A stretch of DNA of 64,000 bases from Saprospiraceae bacterium. Lineage in GTDB: Bacteria > Bacteroidota > Bacteroidia > Chitinophagales > Saprospiraceae. The stretch lies in the NCBI GenBank assembly GCA_017985675.1, contig JAGNXB010000008.1, forward strand, positions 1-64,000. Direction: 5' to 3'. The notes under the pieces were generated by a model. The model saw nothing but the letters and a program-made list of their open reading frames with translations. It was not told the origin of the DNA and did no database searches. Positions 24,855 to 34,171 of the stretch are shown piece after piece. Each line of letters starts with the position of its first letter. Positions within the stretch are counted from its first letter, which is position 1. A program made the position numbers and the translations under genes.

Positions 24855-26810
24855 ATGCGCATCTTTTTCTTTTTTATACTGAGTTTTTTGGGCTTAATAC
24901 TAGGCACCTCTTTTTTTTCATCGGACGCTGGCTCACCCAACCATGATGTGTTAAGTGCCGTTGAAAATGAATTCCATACTGACTTAAAATCCTGGGAACG
25001 TTCAGTGGAGCTATATTTAACTACCGTTAGGAAATGGAGCGCAGGTACAGCTACGATCGAACAAACCAGATCGGAACACGCTAGAACAAGATTGGCCTTC
25101 AAAAAGGTTGAATTATTAGCGGAATATTTTGATCCTCACGCCGTCAAAAGGTATATCAATGGAGCACCGCTCCCTGGTGTCGACCGTAAAATTCCGGGAA
25201 TAGTCATCCTCGAACCGGAAGGTTTACAAATGCTGGATGAGTTGTTATTTGATGAGTTACCAAAAGACCACAAAGAAGAAATTCTACAACTCGCCGAAAG
25301 CTTGTATAAAAATGTACAAGACCTGGTACGCTATCAATCAGGGATCGATATTCAACATCGGCATGTGATGGAAGCTAGTCGATTAGCTGTTATTAGAATT
25401 TTTACGCTTGGACTTACAGGGTTTGATACACCCGGATCGGGCGCGGCTATAATTGAGGCACAACAAAGTACCCAGGTCCTCTTTAAAACGATGTTCCATT
25501 ATGAACAAATGCTGAAGGAGAAAGCACCGGATTTGTTAACACGCCTAATAGCTTTGGAGCAGCAAAATGATCGCAAACTGAAAGGCGAAATATCGTTTAA
25601 TGATTTTGATCGATTGGATTATCTGACAGCAGTGATTAATCCATTATTGGCACTAATTACTGAAACTCAAACGCGTTTAAATATTGAATTTATTGAAGAG
25701 ACCGTGTATGTGCCCGGTCCATTAAATCAACGTGCAACAAATCTGTTTTCTCCGGATATCCTGGACAAAACGTATTATAATAAAATGACCAATCAGGGGA
25801 ATACGGCGGCTATGGAAAAACTGGGTAAAGTCCTGTTTTATGATCCCTTGCTGTCCACTTCGAATTCAATGTCCTGTGCGTCTTGTCACCATCCCGATAA
25901 GGCATTTACAGATGGCCGGGCAAAGAGTCTTGCACTCAGTGGAAAAAAAGAAACCTTGCGCAATGCCCCTACATTAGTTCACAGCGTATATGCAACGCAT
26001 TATTTTTTAGATATGCGTGAAAATTTTCTCAACAGGCAAATGAAACATGTTGTATTGGATGAAAATGAATTTGCAACGGATTTTTTTATAATTGAATCCA
26101 AATTAAATCAAAGTGAGGAGTATACTAAAATGTTCCAAAATGCATTTGGCAAAGCAACGCAACAATTGATTAGCGAAGAAACCATATCACTGGCTTTATC
26201 TGCTTATGTTTCTTCATTGACGGGCTGGAATAGTGCCTTTGATAAATATGTGCGTCATGAAGAAAAAATAATTGATCCTGCCGTAAAAAGAGGATTTAAT
26301 CTATTTATGGGAAAAGCGGCTTGTGGTACATGCCATTTTGCACCTTTATTCAACGGTACGGTGCCCCCTTTGTATACTGAAACGGAATCCGAAGTGCTGG
26401 GCGTTCCGGAAAATAAAGATACATTAAACCCCAGGTTGGATCAGGATTTGGGCCGATTAGTCAATAGTTTGCCCCACGATGTGGCGCATTTTTATGAGCG
26501 TTCCTTTAAAACTGTATCAATTAGAAATATTGCGCTCACGGCGCCCTATATGCATAATGGTGTGTATACCACGCTGGAGGAAGTAATGGATTTTTATAAT
26601 AAAGGCGGCGGTGTTGGACTTGGTTTAGATGTGCCGCACCAAACACTTCCGGATGCCACATTGGAATTAACACCAACCGAAATCAGCGATATGATTACAT
26701 TTATGCAAAGTCTGACGGATACTACATCAATGACGTCTACGCCCCAACGTTTGCCTCAATTTAAGACCCGACCTGAATGGAACAGTCGTGCAGTTGGAGG
26801 CAAGTATTAA
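24855..26810 (+). CDS. Diheme cytochrome c peroxidase (MauG/CcpA type) with extra N-terminal domain
   Basis: A 651-residue protein with an N-terminal signal/anchor (MRIFFFFILSFLGLILG). Residues 30-290 form a helical domain of the imelysin-like sort found before peroxidases in Bacteroidota (assignment tentative). The peroxidase domain has two c-type hemes, CASCH at C341-H345 and CGTCH at C490-H494, with the conserved GKVLFYDPLLS, LRNAPTLVHSVY, RSFKTVSIRNIALTAPYMHNG and LTPTEISDMITFM. It reduces hydrogen peroxide in the periplasm with electrons from small cytochromes. Its stop is 10 bases before the next gene, so they form one unit. Confidence 0.92.
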   Translation: MRIFFFFILSFLGLILGTSFFSSDAGSPNHDVLSAVENEFHTDLKSWERSVELYLTTVRKWSAGTATIEQTRSEHARTRLAFKKVELLAEYFDPHAVKRYINGAPLPGVDRKIPGIVILEPEGLQMLDELLFDELPKDHKEEILQLAESLYKNVQDLVRYQSGIDIQHRHVMEASRLAVIRIFTLGLTGFDTPGSGAAIIEAQQSTQVLFKTMFHYEQMLKEKAPDLLTRLIALEQQNDRKLKGEISFNDFDRLDYLTAVINPLLALITETQTRLNIEFIEETVYVPGPLNQRATNLFSPDILDKTYYNKMTNQGNTAAMEKLGKVLFYDPLLSTSNSMSCASCHHPDKAFTDGRAKSLALSGKKETLRNAPTLVHSVYATHYFLDMRENFLNRQMKHVVLDENEFATDFFIIESKLNQSEEYTKMFQNAFGKATQQLISEETISLALSAYVSSLTGWNSAFDKYVRHEEKIIDPAVKRGFNLFMGKAACGTCHFAPLFNGTVPPLYTETESEVLGVPENKDTLNPRLDQDLGRLVNSLPHDVAHFYERSFKTVSIRNIALTAPYMHNGVYTTLEEVMDFYNKGGGVGLGLDVPHQTLPDATLELTPTEISDMITFMQSLTDTTSMTSTPQRLPQFKTRPEWNSRAVGGKY

Positions 26811-26820
26811 TTTCTCGCAT

Positions 26821-28365
26821 ATGTCAAAAATCATCGTCTTAGTAGTTGTCGTAGCCATAACGTTTACGTTTCCCTCGTTTCAGGATCGTGTTCCATCCAA
26901 TCCTGATCCGCATCCCGGCGAAGCACTTTCGAAACAATATTGCGGAATTTGTCATCTTTATCCCGATCCCTCCTTGCTCGACCTACCGACGTGGAATAAT
27001 TTTATTCTGCCCCGAATGGGTTATTTTTTAGGCATTTATCCCAGTGATTCGATTCGTCAATCATTAATTGAGACAGACTCCTCAGCAGCCAAGGCTGTAG
27101 AAAATGCCGGCATTTTTCCGATGGAACCTATGATTAGTCTGGAAGATTGGGACAAAATTCTATACTTCTATCAGACCAATGCGCCATTGAAATTACCGGA
27201 ACCCCAATTTCCGGTTGTTGAAAAAAATCTGTCGTTGTTTAATGTTAAATTCCCTGCCTTATTTTTATCGCCACCGTCTTCGACACTGGTGAAAATAGCG
27301 AAAAATGGTGGTGTTTATTTGGGAGATGCCAATACACAGACCATCCATTTTTTGGATAACCAATTACGGCATCAGGTAAAAGCAAAAGTCAGAGAAGGAG
27401 CCGTTTCACTTATTGAGTCTGACGATGATCTTTTGGTGACGATAATGGGTTCTTTTTCTCCCACGGATGCAGCCCTGGGGATGATCCTGCGATTGCCATT
27501 AAATCCCGGCAGGCAACCAGAAGTGCTGATTGACAAATTGCAACGTCCGGTGCATACCTCGCAAGCCGATTTGGATGCCGATGGATTGCCGGATTTAATT
27601 ATAAGTGAATTTGGAAAATGGACCGGTCAGTTGGCATGGTGGAAACAGTTGCCTGGCGGTGCGTTTAAAGCATATCCCCTTCGAAAAAGATCCGGTGCCA
27701 TACGGACCATTATCCGGGATGTAAATGGTGATGGATTGCCGGATATTTATGGATTATTTGGCCAGGGTGATGAGGGCATTTGGTTGTATATAAATAGGGG
27801 GGAAGGAAAATTTGAAGAAAAATCTATCCTTCGTTTTCCGTCGACATTTGGCTCTTCTTTTTTTGATATAAAAGATGTGGATGGCGACGGTGTTGAAGAA
27901 ATCTTGTACACCTGTGGGGATAATGCGGATTATCCTCCATTCACAAAAGCGTATCACGGATTACGGATCTATAAGCAGGAAGCACCCTATATATTTAAAG
28001 AAGCTGCTTTTGTGCCTTTGCCGGGTGCATACAGTGTAGCTGCCCGGGATTTTGACAAGGATGGTGATGCCGATTTAGCGTTGATTTCTTTTTTCCCTGA
28101 TTATGAAAAACATCCGGAGCTTGGATTTATTTTCATGGAAAATAAAGGCTCCAATGTCTTTTCATATCATACATTTCCACAAGTAGACGCAGGGCGCTGG
28201 CTGGTCATGGATGCCGGTGATGTGGACCATGACGGAGATGATGATTTGATGCTGGGCTCACTCACCTTTGAGGTGGTGCCTCCCAATCCTATTCTGGAAA
28301 AGTGGGTTAAAAATGGTATTCCATTTATTCTGCTAGAAAATAATCGTATTAAGGGCAAAGATTAA
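26821..28365 (+). CDS. Periplasmic heme c protein with FG-GAP/VCBS repeats
   Basis: A 514-residue protein from the ATG at 26821 (MSKIIVLVVVVAITF signal). An earlier in-frame ATG would overlap the peroxidase. A c-type heme motif CGICH lies near residue 41, in a short cytochrome-like segment. It is followed by five Asp-rich repeats of FG-GAP type: DLDADGLPDL, DVNGDGLPDI, DVDGDGVEEI, DFDKDGDADL and DVDHDGDDDL, forming a calcium-binding beta propeller. It is the second gene of the peroxidase operon and may be a redox partner or surface component. No sorting domain is seen. Confidence 0.85.
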   Translation: MSKIIVLVVVVAITFTFPSFQDRVPSNPDPHPGEALSKQYCGICHLYPDPSLLDLPTWNNFILPRMGYFLGIYPSDSIRQSLIETDSSAAKAVENAGIFPMEPMISLEDWDKILYFYQTNAPLKLPEPQFPVVEKNLSLFNVKFPALFLSPPSSTLVKIAKNGGVYLGDANTQTIHFLDNQLRHQVKAKVREGAVSLIESDDDLLVTIMGSFSPTDAALGMILRLPLNPGRQPEVLIDKLQRPVHTSQADLDADGLPDLIISEFGKWTGQLAWWKQLPGGAFKAYPLRKRSGAIRTIIRDVNGDGLPDIYGLFGQGDEGIWLYINRGEGKFEEKSILRFPSTFGSSFFDIKDVDGDGVEEILYTCGDNADYPPFTKAYHGLRIYKQEAPYIFKEAAFVPLPGAYSVAARDFDKDGDADLALISFFPDYEKHPELGFIFMENKGSNVFSYHTFPQVDAGRWLVMDAGDVDHDGDDDLMLGSLTFEVVPPNPILEKWVKNGIPFILLENNRIKGKD

Positions 28366-28457
28366 ATGGCATTTATTAGGCTATTTACCGGGATGATTGT
28401 AGCTTAAATTTGAGCAATTCGTGATAATATCATAAGTTTGTTCTGAAGTAACTAGTC

Positions 28458-28835
28458 ATGGCTCATATACTGGAAAAGCCCTCAAGTATAGTAATCTCAC
28501 AGGAGAAGACCTTGCCCGAAACGGAGCGTCAAACGATCGTCCATTGTACGTTGCAATCTATGCCGGATATGCACGGTACGCTGGTGCGCATCTGGCCCAC
28601 CACGTATTTGGTGCAGGAGAATGGCATCAAAAAACAACTCCTCTATTTTGAGCAGATCACCGGTTATCCTATGTGGATGCCGGTTCGGCTGCCACATACC
28701 TTTACCTTGATTTTTGAGGGTCTCGATAATTCCTGCACCCACTTCGATCTCATTGAAGAAATCCCCGAATCAGGTGGCTTTGAAGTATCCCGGATTCCCC
28801 GAAATGAAATGGATGTATACCGGGTGAAGCTATAA
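28458..28835 (+). CDS. Hypothetical protein (125 residues)
   Basis: No family recognised. It is soluble, with no signal or membrane segment. Conserved-looking features are the mixed strand pattern HGTLVRIWPTTYLV, the aromatic FEQITGYPMWMPVRLPHTFTL, and an acidic LIEEIPESGG. Base use resembles flanking genes, and the length and composition are those of a normal small protein. It stands alone between the peroxidase operon and a repeat block. Confidence 0.6.
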   Translation: MAHILEKPSSIVISQEKTLPETERQTIVHCTLQSMPDMHGTLVRIWPTTYLVQENGIKKQLLYFEQITGYPMWMPVRLPHTFTLIFEGLDNSCTHFDLIEEIPESGGFEVSRIPRNEMDVYRVKL

Positions 28836-28865
28836 TATTTCATACAGCGACTGCAGCGAAATCCA

Positions 28866-29058
28866 AGCAGTCGGAGTTGTCATGGTTGTCGTGGGTGTCA
28901 TGGGTGTCGTAGTTGTCGATCCACGCCTGGGTCCTCCGTCTTCTGTCCTCCGCCCTCGGTCATCCGTCAGAATTCCAGATTCCAGATTCCCGGATTCCAG
29001 ATTCTTCCTCAAACCACTTTCTGACGCCTCCTCCACTCCTCCACTCCTCCCCTCCCAA
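28866..29058. repeat. Mosaic intergenic repeat block
   Basis: Units of GTTGTCATGGGTGTCGT type (28873-28917), then GTCCTCCGTC type (28932-28962), then three copies of GATTCCAGATTCCC type (28975-29005), then CCTCCACTCC type. It runs to the stop codon of the following minus-strand gene, as does the block at 20644-21167. Confidence 0.75.
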
Positions 29059-30183
29059 CTATCCCGCTATCGAAATACCTATCAATTTTCCTACACCATA
29101 AGTAATAGCGGCCGCGGCCATTCCAAAAAGAACTTGTCGGGTCCCGGAAAACAAAAGACTTTTTCCAGTGAATAAAGTGATCGCTCCGCCAATTAAAAAC
29201 AGTCCTACACTACTTGCCGCTACACTAATGCCGATGGCCGGCATGCCTGACCAAATCATAAAGGGTATGACCGGAATAACAGCACCAATCGCAAATAATA
29301 CAAACGATGATACTGCGGCTTCCATGGCAGATCCTTTTAATTCATCGGCATTAATGCCCAGTTCTTCTTTCACCAACATCTCATGTGCTTTGGTTTTATC
29401 TTTCATGAGTTCTGCAGCCATTGACCGAGCCTGATCTTCTGGAATTCCTTTGGCCATGTAAATCAGCGCTAATTCTTTTTGTTCGCCTTCCGGATTGGTT
29501 TCCAGTTCGGTCATTTCCAGTTGCATTTGGTTTTCATAAAGTTCCTGTGAACTCTTTACGGAAATCCATTCGCCCAATGCCATAGAAAGAGCTCCTGCCA
29601 ATAATCCCGCCGAACCCGCCAGCAGAATTTCCTGATTGCCGCCTGTCGCGCCGGCGACACCCATCACCAGGCTTAAGTTGGATACCAATCCATCATTTGC
29701 ACCCAGGACAGCTGCACGAAGGGCATTCCCCCCAACCGTTTTGTGCCGACCTTCCGCCCGCGACAATTGTTCGCCGGTGGCGCCTTGCTGACCGCGTATC
29801 AATTCCTGAAGAATCTTGACATGTGACCCTTCCGTCCCGGTCACAGGCACCTGGGCGGCCTCCTTTGCCCGAATAGTCGCATTGGTTATACTTTTTTCGG
29901 TATTGACCATCACACTAATGACATAATCATATCCGAACATCCGGCCAATCCGGTTGAGTGTGTGTGCCCGCCAGGAGGGATCTGGAAGAGAAATAACCAG
30001 ACCACGCGCCTTGACGCTTTCCAGCATGCCCGTCGCGTGGCCTTGTTCAATTTCAGCCAGATGTTGAAAAACCCGGGCTATAGCAGGATCTTTTTCAGCT
30101 GTAGCTATTTTTGAATAAAGATAGGCAGCGTCAACTTCGGTCTGAAGGCTTGCTGTTATTTGCCCTTTTTGTAGATCTTTCAT
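29059..30183 (-). CDS. VIT1/CCC1-type iron/manganese transporter fused to a ferritin-like domain
   Basis: A 374-residue protein from the ATG at 30183, ten bases after the upstream gene; the longer frame would overlap that gene. Residues 1-140 form a rubrerythrin-like domain (TEVDAAYLYSKIA, LAEIEQGHATGM with an ExxH pair). Residues 150-374 are the VIT1 membrane domain, with AAVLGANDGLVSNLSLVMG, GEWISVKSSQEL and several membrane helices at the end (SFVLFAIGAVIPVIPF, AASSVGLFLIGGAITLF). This is the architecture of membrane-bound ferritin exporters such as MbfA. It likely removes iron or manganese from the cytoplasm. Confidence 0.88.
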   Translation of the reverse strand: MKDLQKGQITASLQTEVDAAYLYSKIATAEKDPAIARVFQHLAEIEQGHATGMLESVKARGLVISLPDPSWRAHTLNRIGRMFGYDYVISVMVNTEKSITNATIRAKEAAQVPVTGTEGSHVKILQELIRGQQGATGEQLSRAEGRHKTVGGNALRAAVLGANDGLVSNLSLVMGVAGATGGNQEILLAGSAGLLAGALSMALGEWISVKSSQELYENQMQLEMTELETNPEGEQKELALIYMAKGIPEDQARSMAAELMKDKTKAHEMLVKEELGINADELKGSAMEAAVSSFVLFAIGAVIPVIPFMIWSGMPAIGISVAASSVGLFLIGGAITLFTGKSLLFSGTRQVLFGMAAAAITYGVGKLIGISIAG

Positions 30184-30193
30184 AATCTTAACA

Positions 30194-30706
30194 TTATTCG
30201 TCGTCTTCTTCTGATTCTGCTCCATTCCCATTGACAGTTTGATCAAGGTTAGGATTCGTTTGGCTACTTCGAATTTCGGTGTGCCGAATTTCACCCCCGG
30301 ATGTCCCAACCTGTTGTGCGAGGACCATCGTGCCCAGGCCCAAAACGAAGGTTAGTGCATACAGTAAAGATCCACCTTTTTTTTGGGTATAATTGACGAA
30401 AAAGGTAAAAATGGAGAATACCCCGAGTGCACCCGTCAACCATAAAAATATATTGGCCAATTCTTCGTGTGCTTCTACAAGGGTTTCGCTGGATGCACCG
30501 GGTATTTTTTCTACTACTTCCTCGGCCCCTTCACCTGTAAGATAAGCAGGTATGGCGCAGAGCGCAGAAAAGACAAAAAATCCAAGTGCCGTGCGTTTGA
30601 TTGTTTCATTTTTAAGGGTGAAGCCGGCTGCTAAGGTGAGCAGACCAAACAACGTGCCTAAAATAGGTAGGTGGTTTAGCAATAAATGCAAATGTGCCTG
30701 GTTCAT
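30194..30706 (-). CDS. DUF2231-like four-helix membrane protein
   Basis: A 170-residue protein from the ATG at 30706. An earlier ATG at 30739 lies in the upstream terminator. It opens with QAHLHLLLNHLPILGTLFGL, the pattern of small DUF2231-like membrane proteins, and has four predicted helices. The C-terminus is polar and acidic, ending in EEDDE. It is followed after 10 bases by the iron transporter gene and probably works in the same pathway, though its function is unknown. Confidence 0.72.
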   Translation of the reverse strand: MNQAHLHLLLNHLPILGTLFGLLTLAAGFTLKNETIKRTALGFFVFSALCAIPAYLTGEGAEEVVEKIPGASSETLVEAHEELANIFLWLTGALGVFSIFTFFVNYTQKKGGSLLYALTFVLGLGTMVLAQQVGTSGGEIRHTEIRSSQTNPNLDQTVNGNGAESEEDDE

Positions 30707-30725
30707 TGTGTTTGTTTTTAAGGTG

Positions 30726-30770
30726 AAAAAAGGAGGCATGGAATCATGGTTTTTGACGCACCATGCCTCC
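30726..30770 (-). terminator. Rho-independent terminator on the minus strand
   Basis: Arms GGAGGCATGG (30732-30741) and CCATGCCTCC (30761-30770) form a perfect 10 base-pair stem; on the minus strand it is followed by TTTTTT. It ends the unit that includes the 109-residue gene and separates it from the membrane-protein gene. Confidence 0.85.
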
Positions 30771-30785
30771 CCAATGATTTGTTAT

Positions 30786-31115
30786 TTAATTTCTTCCTGG
30801 GTTGTCATCATCATCGGTTTTTTCCCGACGTGCTGTTCCTTTGCTGCGATCGTCATCGTCTGTTTCGATTTTTGTTTTCACGATCGCTCCGGCAGCATTA
30901 AACCATACTTTGGTTTCTTTCGTGCCATCCATAAATTCAAATTCATATTGGCCGGATTTTTCCCGATGCCATTTATTGGAAGTGGCATTTGGATACGTTT
31001 TGAGCACCCAGGTTTTATCCGGGGTAGGGCTGCCTGTAGTGGGTGTCGGGGCTTGGGCCGAGGCAGCCAGGATGCCAATTAACATCATCAAAAAAACAAG
31101 CATGAAATTTTTCAT
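30786..31115 (-). CDS. Small secreted protein, PepSY-like
   Basis: A 109-residue protein with a signal peptide (MKNFMLVFLMMLIGIL, cleavage after ASAQ). The mature part has a compact domain (YPNATSNKWHREKSGQYEFE, then KVWFNAAGAIVKTKIE) that resembles the PepSY-like domain proteins of Bacteroidota. It ends in a charged tail rich in Asp (TDDDDRSKG, KTDDDDNPG). A periplasmic location is likely and metal binding by the Asp tail is possible (inference). It sits between the ferritin-like lipoprotein and a strong terminator. Confidence 0.7.
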   Translation of the reverse strand: MKNFMLVFLMMLIGILAASAQAPTPTTGSPTPDKTWVLKTYPNATSNKWHREKSGQYEFEFMDGTKETKVWFNAAGAIVKTKIETDDDDRSKGTARREKTDDDDNPGRN

Positions 31116-31139
31116 AATTAATGGTTTAAAGTGATTATT

Positions 31140-31862
31140 TTAAGCAGTGATTTTAATAAAGCGATTCCCATCCGTCATGGATATGCGGCAACGTTTGGGT
31201 GCGATGCCATCATAGGTGTTTCCACATGTGGGGCAAATAAGATATTGGTTCGGAAGTGTCTCTAACTGATTTGCCAAAAGCAGGGCCAGCGCATTTTCAT
31301 AAAGCGGCTTATGTTTCATTTCCGTTTTGTAGGCATAATTAAAGCTGACTAATGCCAACTGATTATCTGCGGTATTGGCTGCCGTCAGAAATTCAGGATA
31401 CATCGTTGCGATCTCATAAGATTCGCCGGCAATAGCATCAGTGAGATTTTCTTTTGAAGTGCCCACAGTGAATTGCGGGGTGATTTCAGGAATGTCTTTC
31501 CCCATCTCTTCCAACACGGCTCTGTGGTTGTCTGCATGGATGCGTTCTGATCGCGATGTAGCTTTAAAAAGTAAGGCAAGGCGGGGATGGCCCTCAGCGG
31601 TAGCTTTTTGGGCATAGGCTGCATATTTTGCACTGGCCGTAGTTTCGCCGGCATAAGCCGCCATCAGGTTGGTAATTGTCGCCTCGACAGCAGCGCTGGT
31701 CTCATCAGGATCCGTTGTCCCGGATGAACTGTTGCCTTGTTCAGTTTGGGATGCACCAGCCGTTTCTGGTGCTGTCAGGCCATTGGTTTCCTCTTTTGTT
31801 GTTTCACATGAAACGAAGAACAGTCCGAAAAAAAGGAGAAGGATATTTGCGTGCGATTTCAT
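31140..31862 (-). CDS. Rubrerythrin-like lipoprotein with incomplete rubredoxin knuckle
   Basis: A 240-residue protein from the ATG at 31862. It has a signal with lipobox (GLFFVSC) and a Thr/Ser/Glu-rich linker. The ferritin-like diiron domain shows AAYAGETTASAKYAAYA, SERIHADNH (ExxH), AGESYEIATMYPEF and TEMKHKPLYE (ExxH), so all diiron ligand motifs are present. The C-terminus begins like the rubredoxin domain of rubrerythrin (CPTCGNTYDGIAPKRC), but the second knuckle has only one Cys (CRIS). Normally rubrerythrins are cytoplasmic; a lipoprotein form points to periplasmic peroxide or iron handling. Confidence 0.85.
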   Translation of the reverse strand: MKSHANILLLFFGLFFVSCETTKEETNGLTAPETAGASQTEQGNSSSGTTDPDETSAAVEATITNLMAAYAGETTASAKYAAYAQKATAEGHPRLALLFKATSRSERIHADNHRAVLEEMGKDIPEITPQFTVGTSKENLTDAIAGESYEIATMYPEFLTAANTADNQLALVSFNYAYKTEMKHKPLYENALALLLANQLETLPNQYLICPTCGNTYDGIAPKRCRISMTDGNRFIKITA

Positions 31863-31963
31863 TGTACTATCGTTTTTGTTTTCGATAGGACAAAGGTGGC
31901 CCCCCACGTCTTAAAGGGATCTTGGACTTTTCTAAAAATTACCTTAAAATGAGGACCACTGTT

Positions 31964-33337
31964 TTAATGGAAGTAGAGCATGAAAGTGGAGCCCTGGCCC
32001 TCCACGCTTTCAACCAAAACACGAATAGTCAGCAGATCGGTCAGTTTTTTTACAATGGATAATCCCAGACCTGCACCCGGAATCGTAGAGCTTCGAGAGG
32101 CATCGGCACGATAAAACCGATCGAAAATATAAGCTATTTGATCAGCGGGTATGCCCGGTCCATTATCGTGAATGGTCAGGCAGGATTGTTGGGGGAGCCA
32201 CTTGCATTGAATGTGCCCGTTGGGTTGCACATATTTTACCGCATTCCCTATTAAATTGATTAAAATTAAATGTAATAGGGTAGGGTCCGACTGGATGTGG
32301 ATATTTGCTGGTATCTGCAAATCCAAATGAATATCTTTATTGGTTATTTCCTGCCTGTATTCTTCAACACAAGCCCTAATAATATCGATTAAGGAAATAG
32401 AGGAATTACGAATCGGGATGCTACCGTTTTCAAGTCGTGCTAATTGGAATAATTGATCCAGCATTCCTTTAAGTTGATCGACGATTTGGATTACTTTGCC
32501 AATTTTTTCTTCGTAAATGGCGGGCTCGCGTTGTTTGCGAATGAGTACTTCCAGTGTGCCCCGGATTGCTGTTAAAGGAGTCCGAATTTCATGGGAAGCA
32601 TCTGCAGTAAATTGTTTTTCTCGGACCATGCCGCTTTCAACCCGCTGGAGCAGCTCATTTATGGTGGTGGCCAGATGGTAAATCTCATCTTTGTTTTCAG
32701 GCAAGGGGAGCCGCGCATTTATGGTTGTCTCTGAAATACCCGCTGTATGTCGAATCAATTGTTGGACGGGTGCGATGCCTTTTGCAGCCGCGACAGAGGT
32801 GGCTAAAAAAAGAATAATAAGTAATAAAGGGAAGGCAATTCCAAGGGTATTCCTCAGGTTGTGCAACACGAGGGCTGATTCTTCTTGCGAAATGCCAATA
32901 GTCAGTTGACCGATAACTTTTTGGTCTTCATTGGTAATCGGAAATTGACCCTGCCGAATGCGTTTGTCGCCAATCCGTGTATTAAAAAAGGTTGTTTTAT
33001 GGACATTTGGATTAAATAACAGGATATCCTTACCGAGATTTAGAGACCGAAACACAAGCGCCTTTTGATTATCTACTATTTGCAAAAAGGTGGGATTTAC
33101 CTCCACCTGCTGATGTTCCTTTTCTTCCCATTCAGGCATAGATTCAATGATTATTTTATCCTCCTCCAACCGCAGGTTACTGAATATCTCTTCACTCTCC
33201 TGTCGGATATCCTCGTCTAAGTGATTGTAGGCCGTCCAGTAAACAACACCGTAAACCACTACAAATACCAATGCGATGGTGATAGCAGCAGCTGTAGCTG
33301 TGAAGAGCGCGATCCGGGATCTGAATTGCAAATTCAT
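31964..33337 (-). CDS. Sensor histidine kinase
   Basis: A 457-residue kinase with two membrane helices (about residues 10-35 and 165-190) around a periplasmic domain rich in acidic residues. A HAMP domain follows. The dimerisation box is FTADASHEIRTPLTAIRG (His phosphorylated), then the ATPase N box LIGNAVKYVQ, DNGPGIP, and G box GAGLGLSIVKKL. Its start codon overlaps the response regulator stop by four bases, so they are translated together. The signal is unknown; neighbours suggest envelope or redox stress. Confidence 0.94.
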   Translation of the reverse strand: MNLQFRSRIALFTATAAAITIALVFVVVYGVVYWTAYNHLDEDIRQESEEIFSNLRLEEDKIIIESMPEWEEKEHQQVEVNPTFLQIVDNQKALVFRSLNLGKDILLFNPNVHKTTFFNTRIGDKRIRQGQFPITNEDQKVIGQLTIGISQEESALVLHNLRNTLGIAFPLLLIILFLATSVAAAKGIAPVQQLIRHTAGISETTINARLPLPENKDEIYHLATTINELLQRVESGMVREKQFTADASHEIRTPLTAIRGTLEVLIRKQREPAIYEEKIGKVIQIVDQLKGMLDQLFQLARLENGSIPIRNSSISLIDIIRACVEEYRQEITNKDIHLDLQIPANIHIQSDPTLLHLILINLIGNAVKYVQPNGHIQCKWLPQQSCLTIHDNGPGIPADQIAYIFDRFYRADASRSSTIPGAGLGLSIVKKLTDLLTIRVLVESVEGQGSTFMLYFH

Positions 33338-34011
33338 GCATCCTCATTTATGCGATATCCCACACCGCGAATTGTTTGAATAAATGACGGCTCACCAGGC
33401 ATATCCAATTTTTTGCGAAGAAAATTGATATAAACATCAATGACGGAGGTAGAATGCTCAAAATGTATATCCCATATTTTGTCGATAATGCGTGTCCGGC
33501 GGCATACTTTGCCCTTGTTGCGTAACAACATTTCCAATAACGCAAATTCCTTTTGGGTGAGCTCTATTTCAAGATCATCACGGTGTACCCGATGGGTGGA
33601 GGTGTCTAATCGAATGGGACCATAGCTAAAAACTGTCTGGTCATCATTGCCTTTGCGCAATAAAACCCGCATTCTGGCCAGCAGTTCTTCAAATGCAAAC
33701 GGTTTGCGGATATAATCATTGGCTCCGGTTTCAAGACCAAAAACCACATCATCGACCGTATCCTTTGCCGTTAAAAAAATAATGGGCAAGTCTTTGTTGA
33801 CCTTTCGCAATGCCCGACAGATTTCGATGCCACTTAGCCCCGGCAACATCCAGTCCAACAGGATAAGATCATAGTCGTTGATGTTGTCCAATCCGAGTTG
33901 AAGACCTTCTTTGCCATTATATGCCTGATCGACAGCAAATCCTTCTTCTTCCAACCCCTCAGCGATAAAGTTGGCGATCGCCTGTTCATCCTCAACCAAT
34001 AAAATGCGCAT
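33334..34011 (-). CDS. OmpR-family response regulator
   Basis: A 225-residue protein from the ATG at 34011 (MRILLVEDEQAIANF). The open frame extends 104 codons further upstream but runs through the terminator at 34112-34152, so it is not translated. The receiver domain has acidic pocket LVEDE, phospho-Asp in LILLDWML and the Lys in YIRKPFAF. The C-terminal winged helix (ELTQKEFALLEMLL, TSVIDVYINFLRKKL, IRGVGYRI) binds DNA. It pairs with the kinase that overlaps it. Confidence 0.95.
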   Translation of the reverse strand: MRILLVEDEQAIANFIAEGLEEEGFAVDQAYNGKEGLQLGLDNINDYDLILLDWMLPGLSGIEICRALRKVNKDLPIIFLTAKDTVDDVVFGLETGANDYIRKPFAFEELLARMRVLLRKGNDDQTVFSYGPIRLDTSTHRVHRDDLEIELTQKEFALLEMLLRNKGKVCRRTRIIDKIWDIHFEHSTSVIDVYINFLRKKLDMPGEPSFIQTIRGVGYRINEDA

Positions 34012-34111
34012 GGTATGAATCACATTAGTTGCAATAGTACTCATAATTTTTCCACGGTGGGCAAGAACCAGATAATTACCCCTCCTTTGAAAAAAATGGG
34101 ATGCAAACAAA

Positions 34112-34152
34112 AAAGCCGGTGCCAAACACATGTTTTTGTGTGGCACCGGCTC
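34112..34152 (-). terminator. Rho-independent terminator on the minus strand
   Basis: Arms AGCCGGTGCCA (34114-34124) and TGGCACCGGCT (34141-34151), with pairing continued inward by ACACA and TGTGT. On the minus strand it is followed by six T. It ends the DUF2853 gene. Confidence 0.88.
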
Positions 34153-34171
34153 TTCAGCAATAAAGGAGGAA

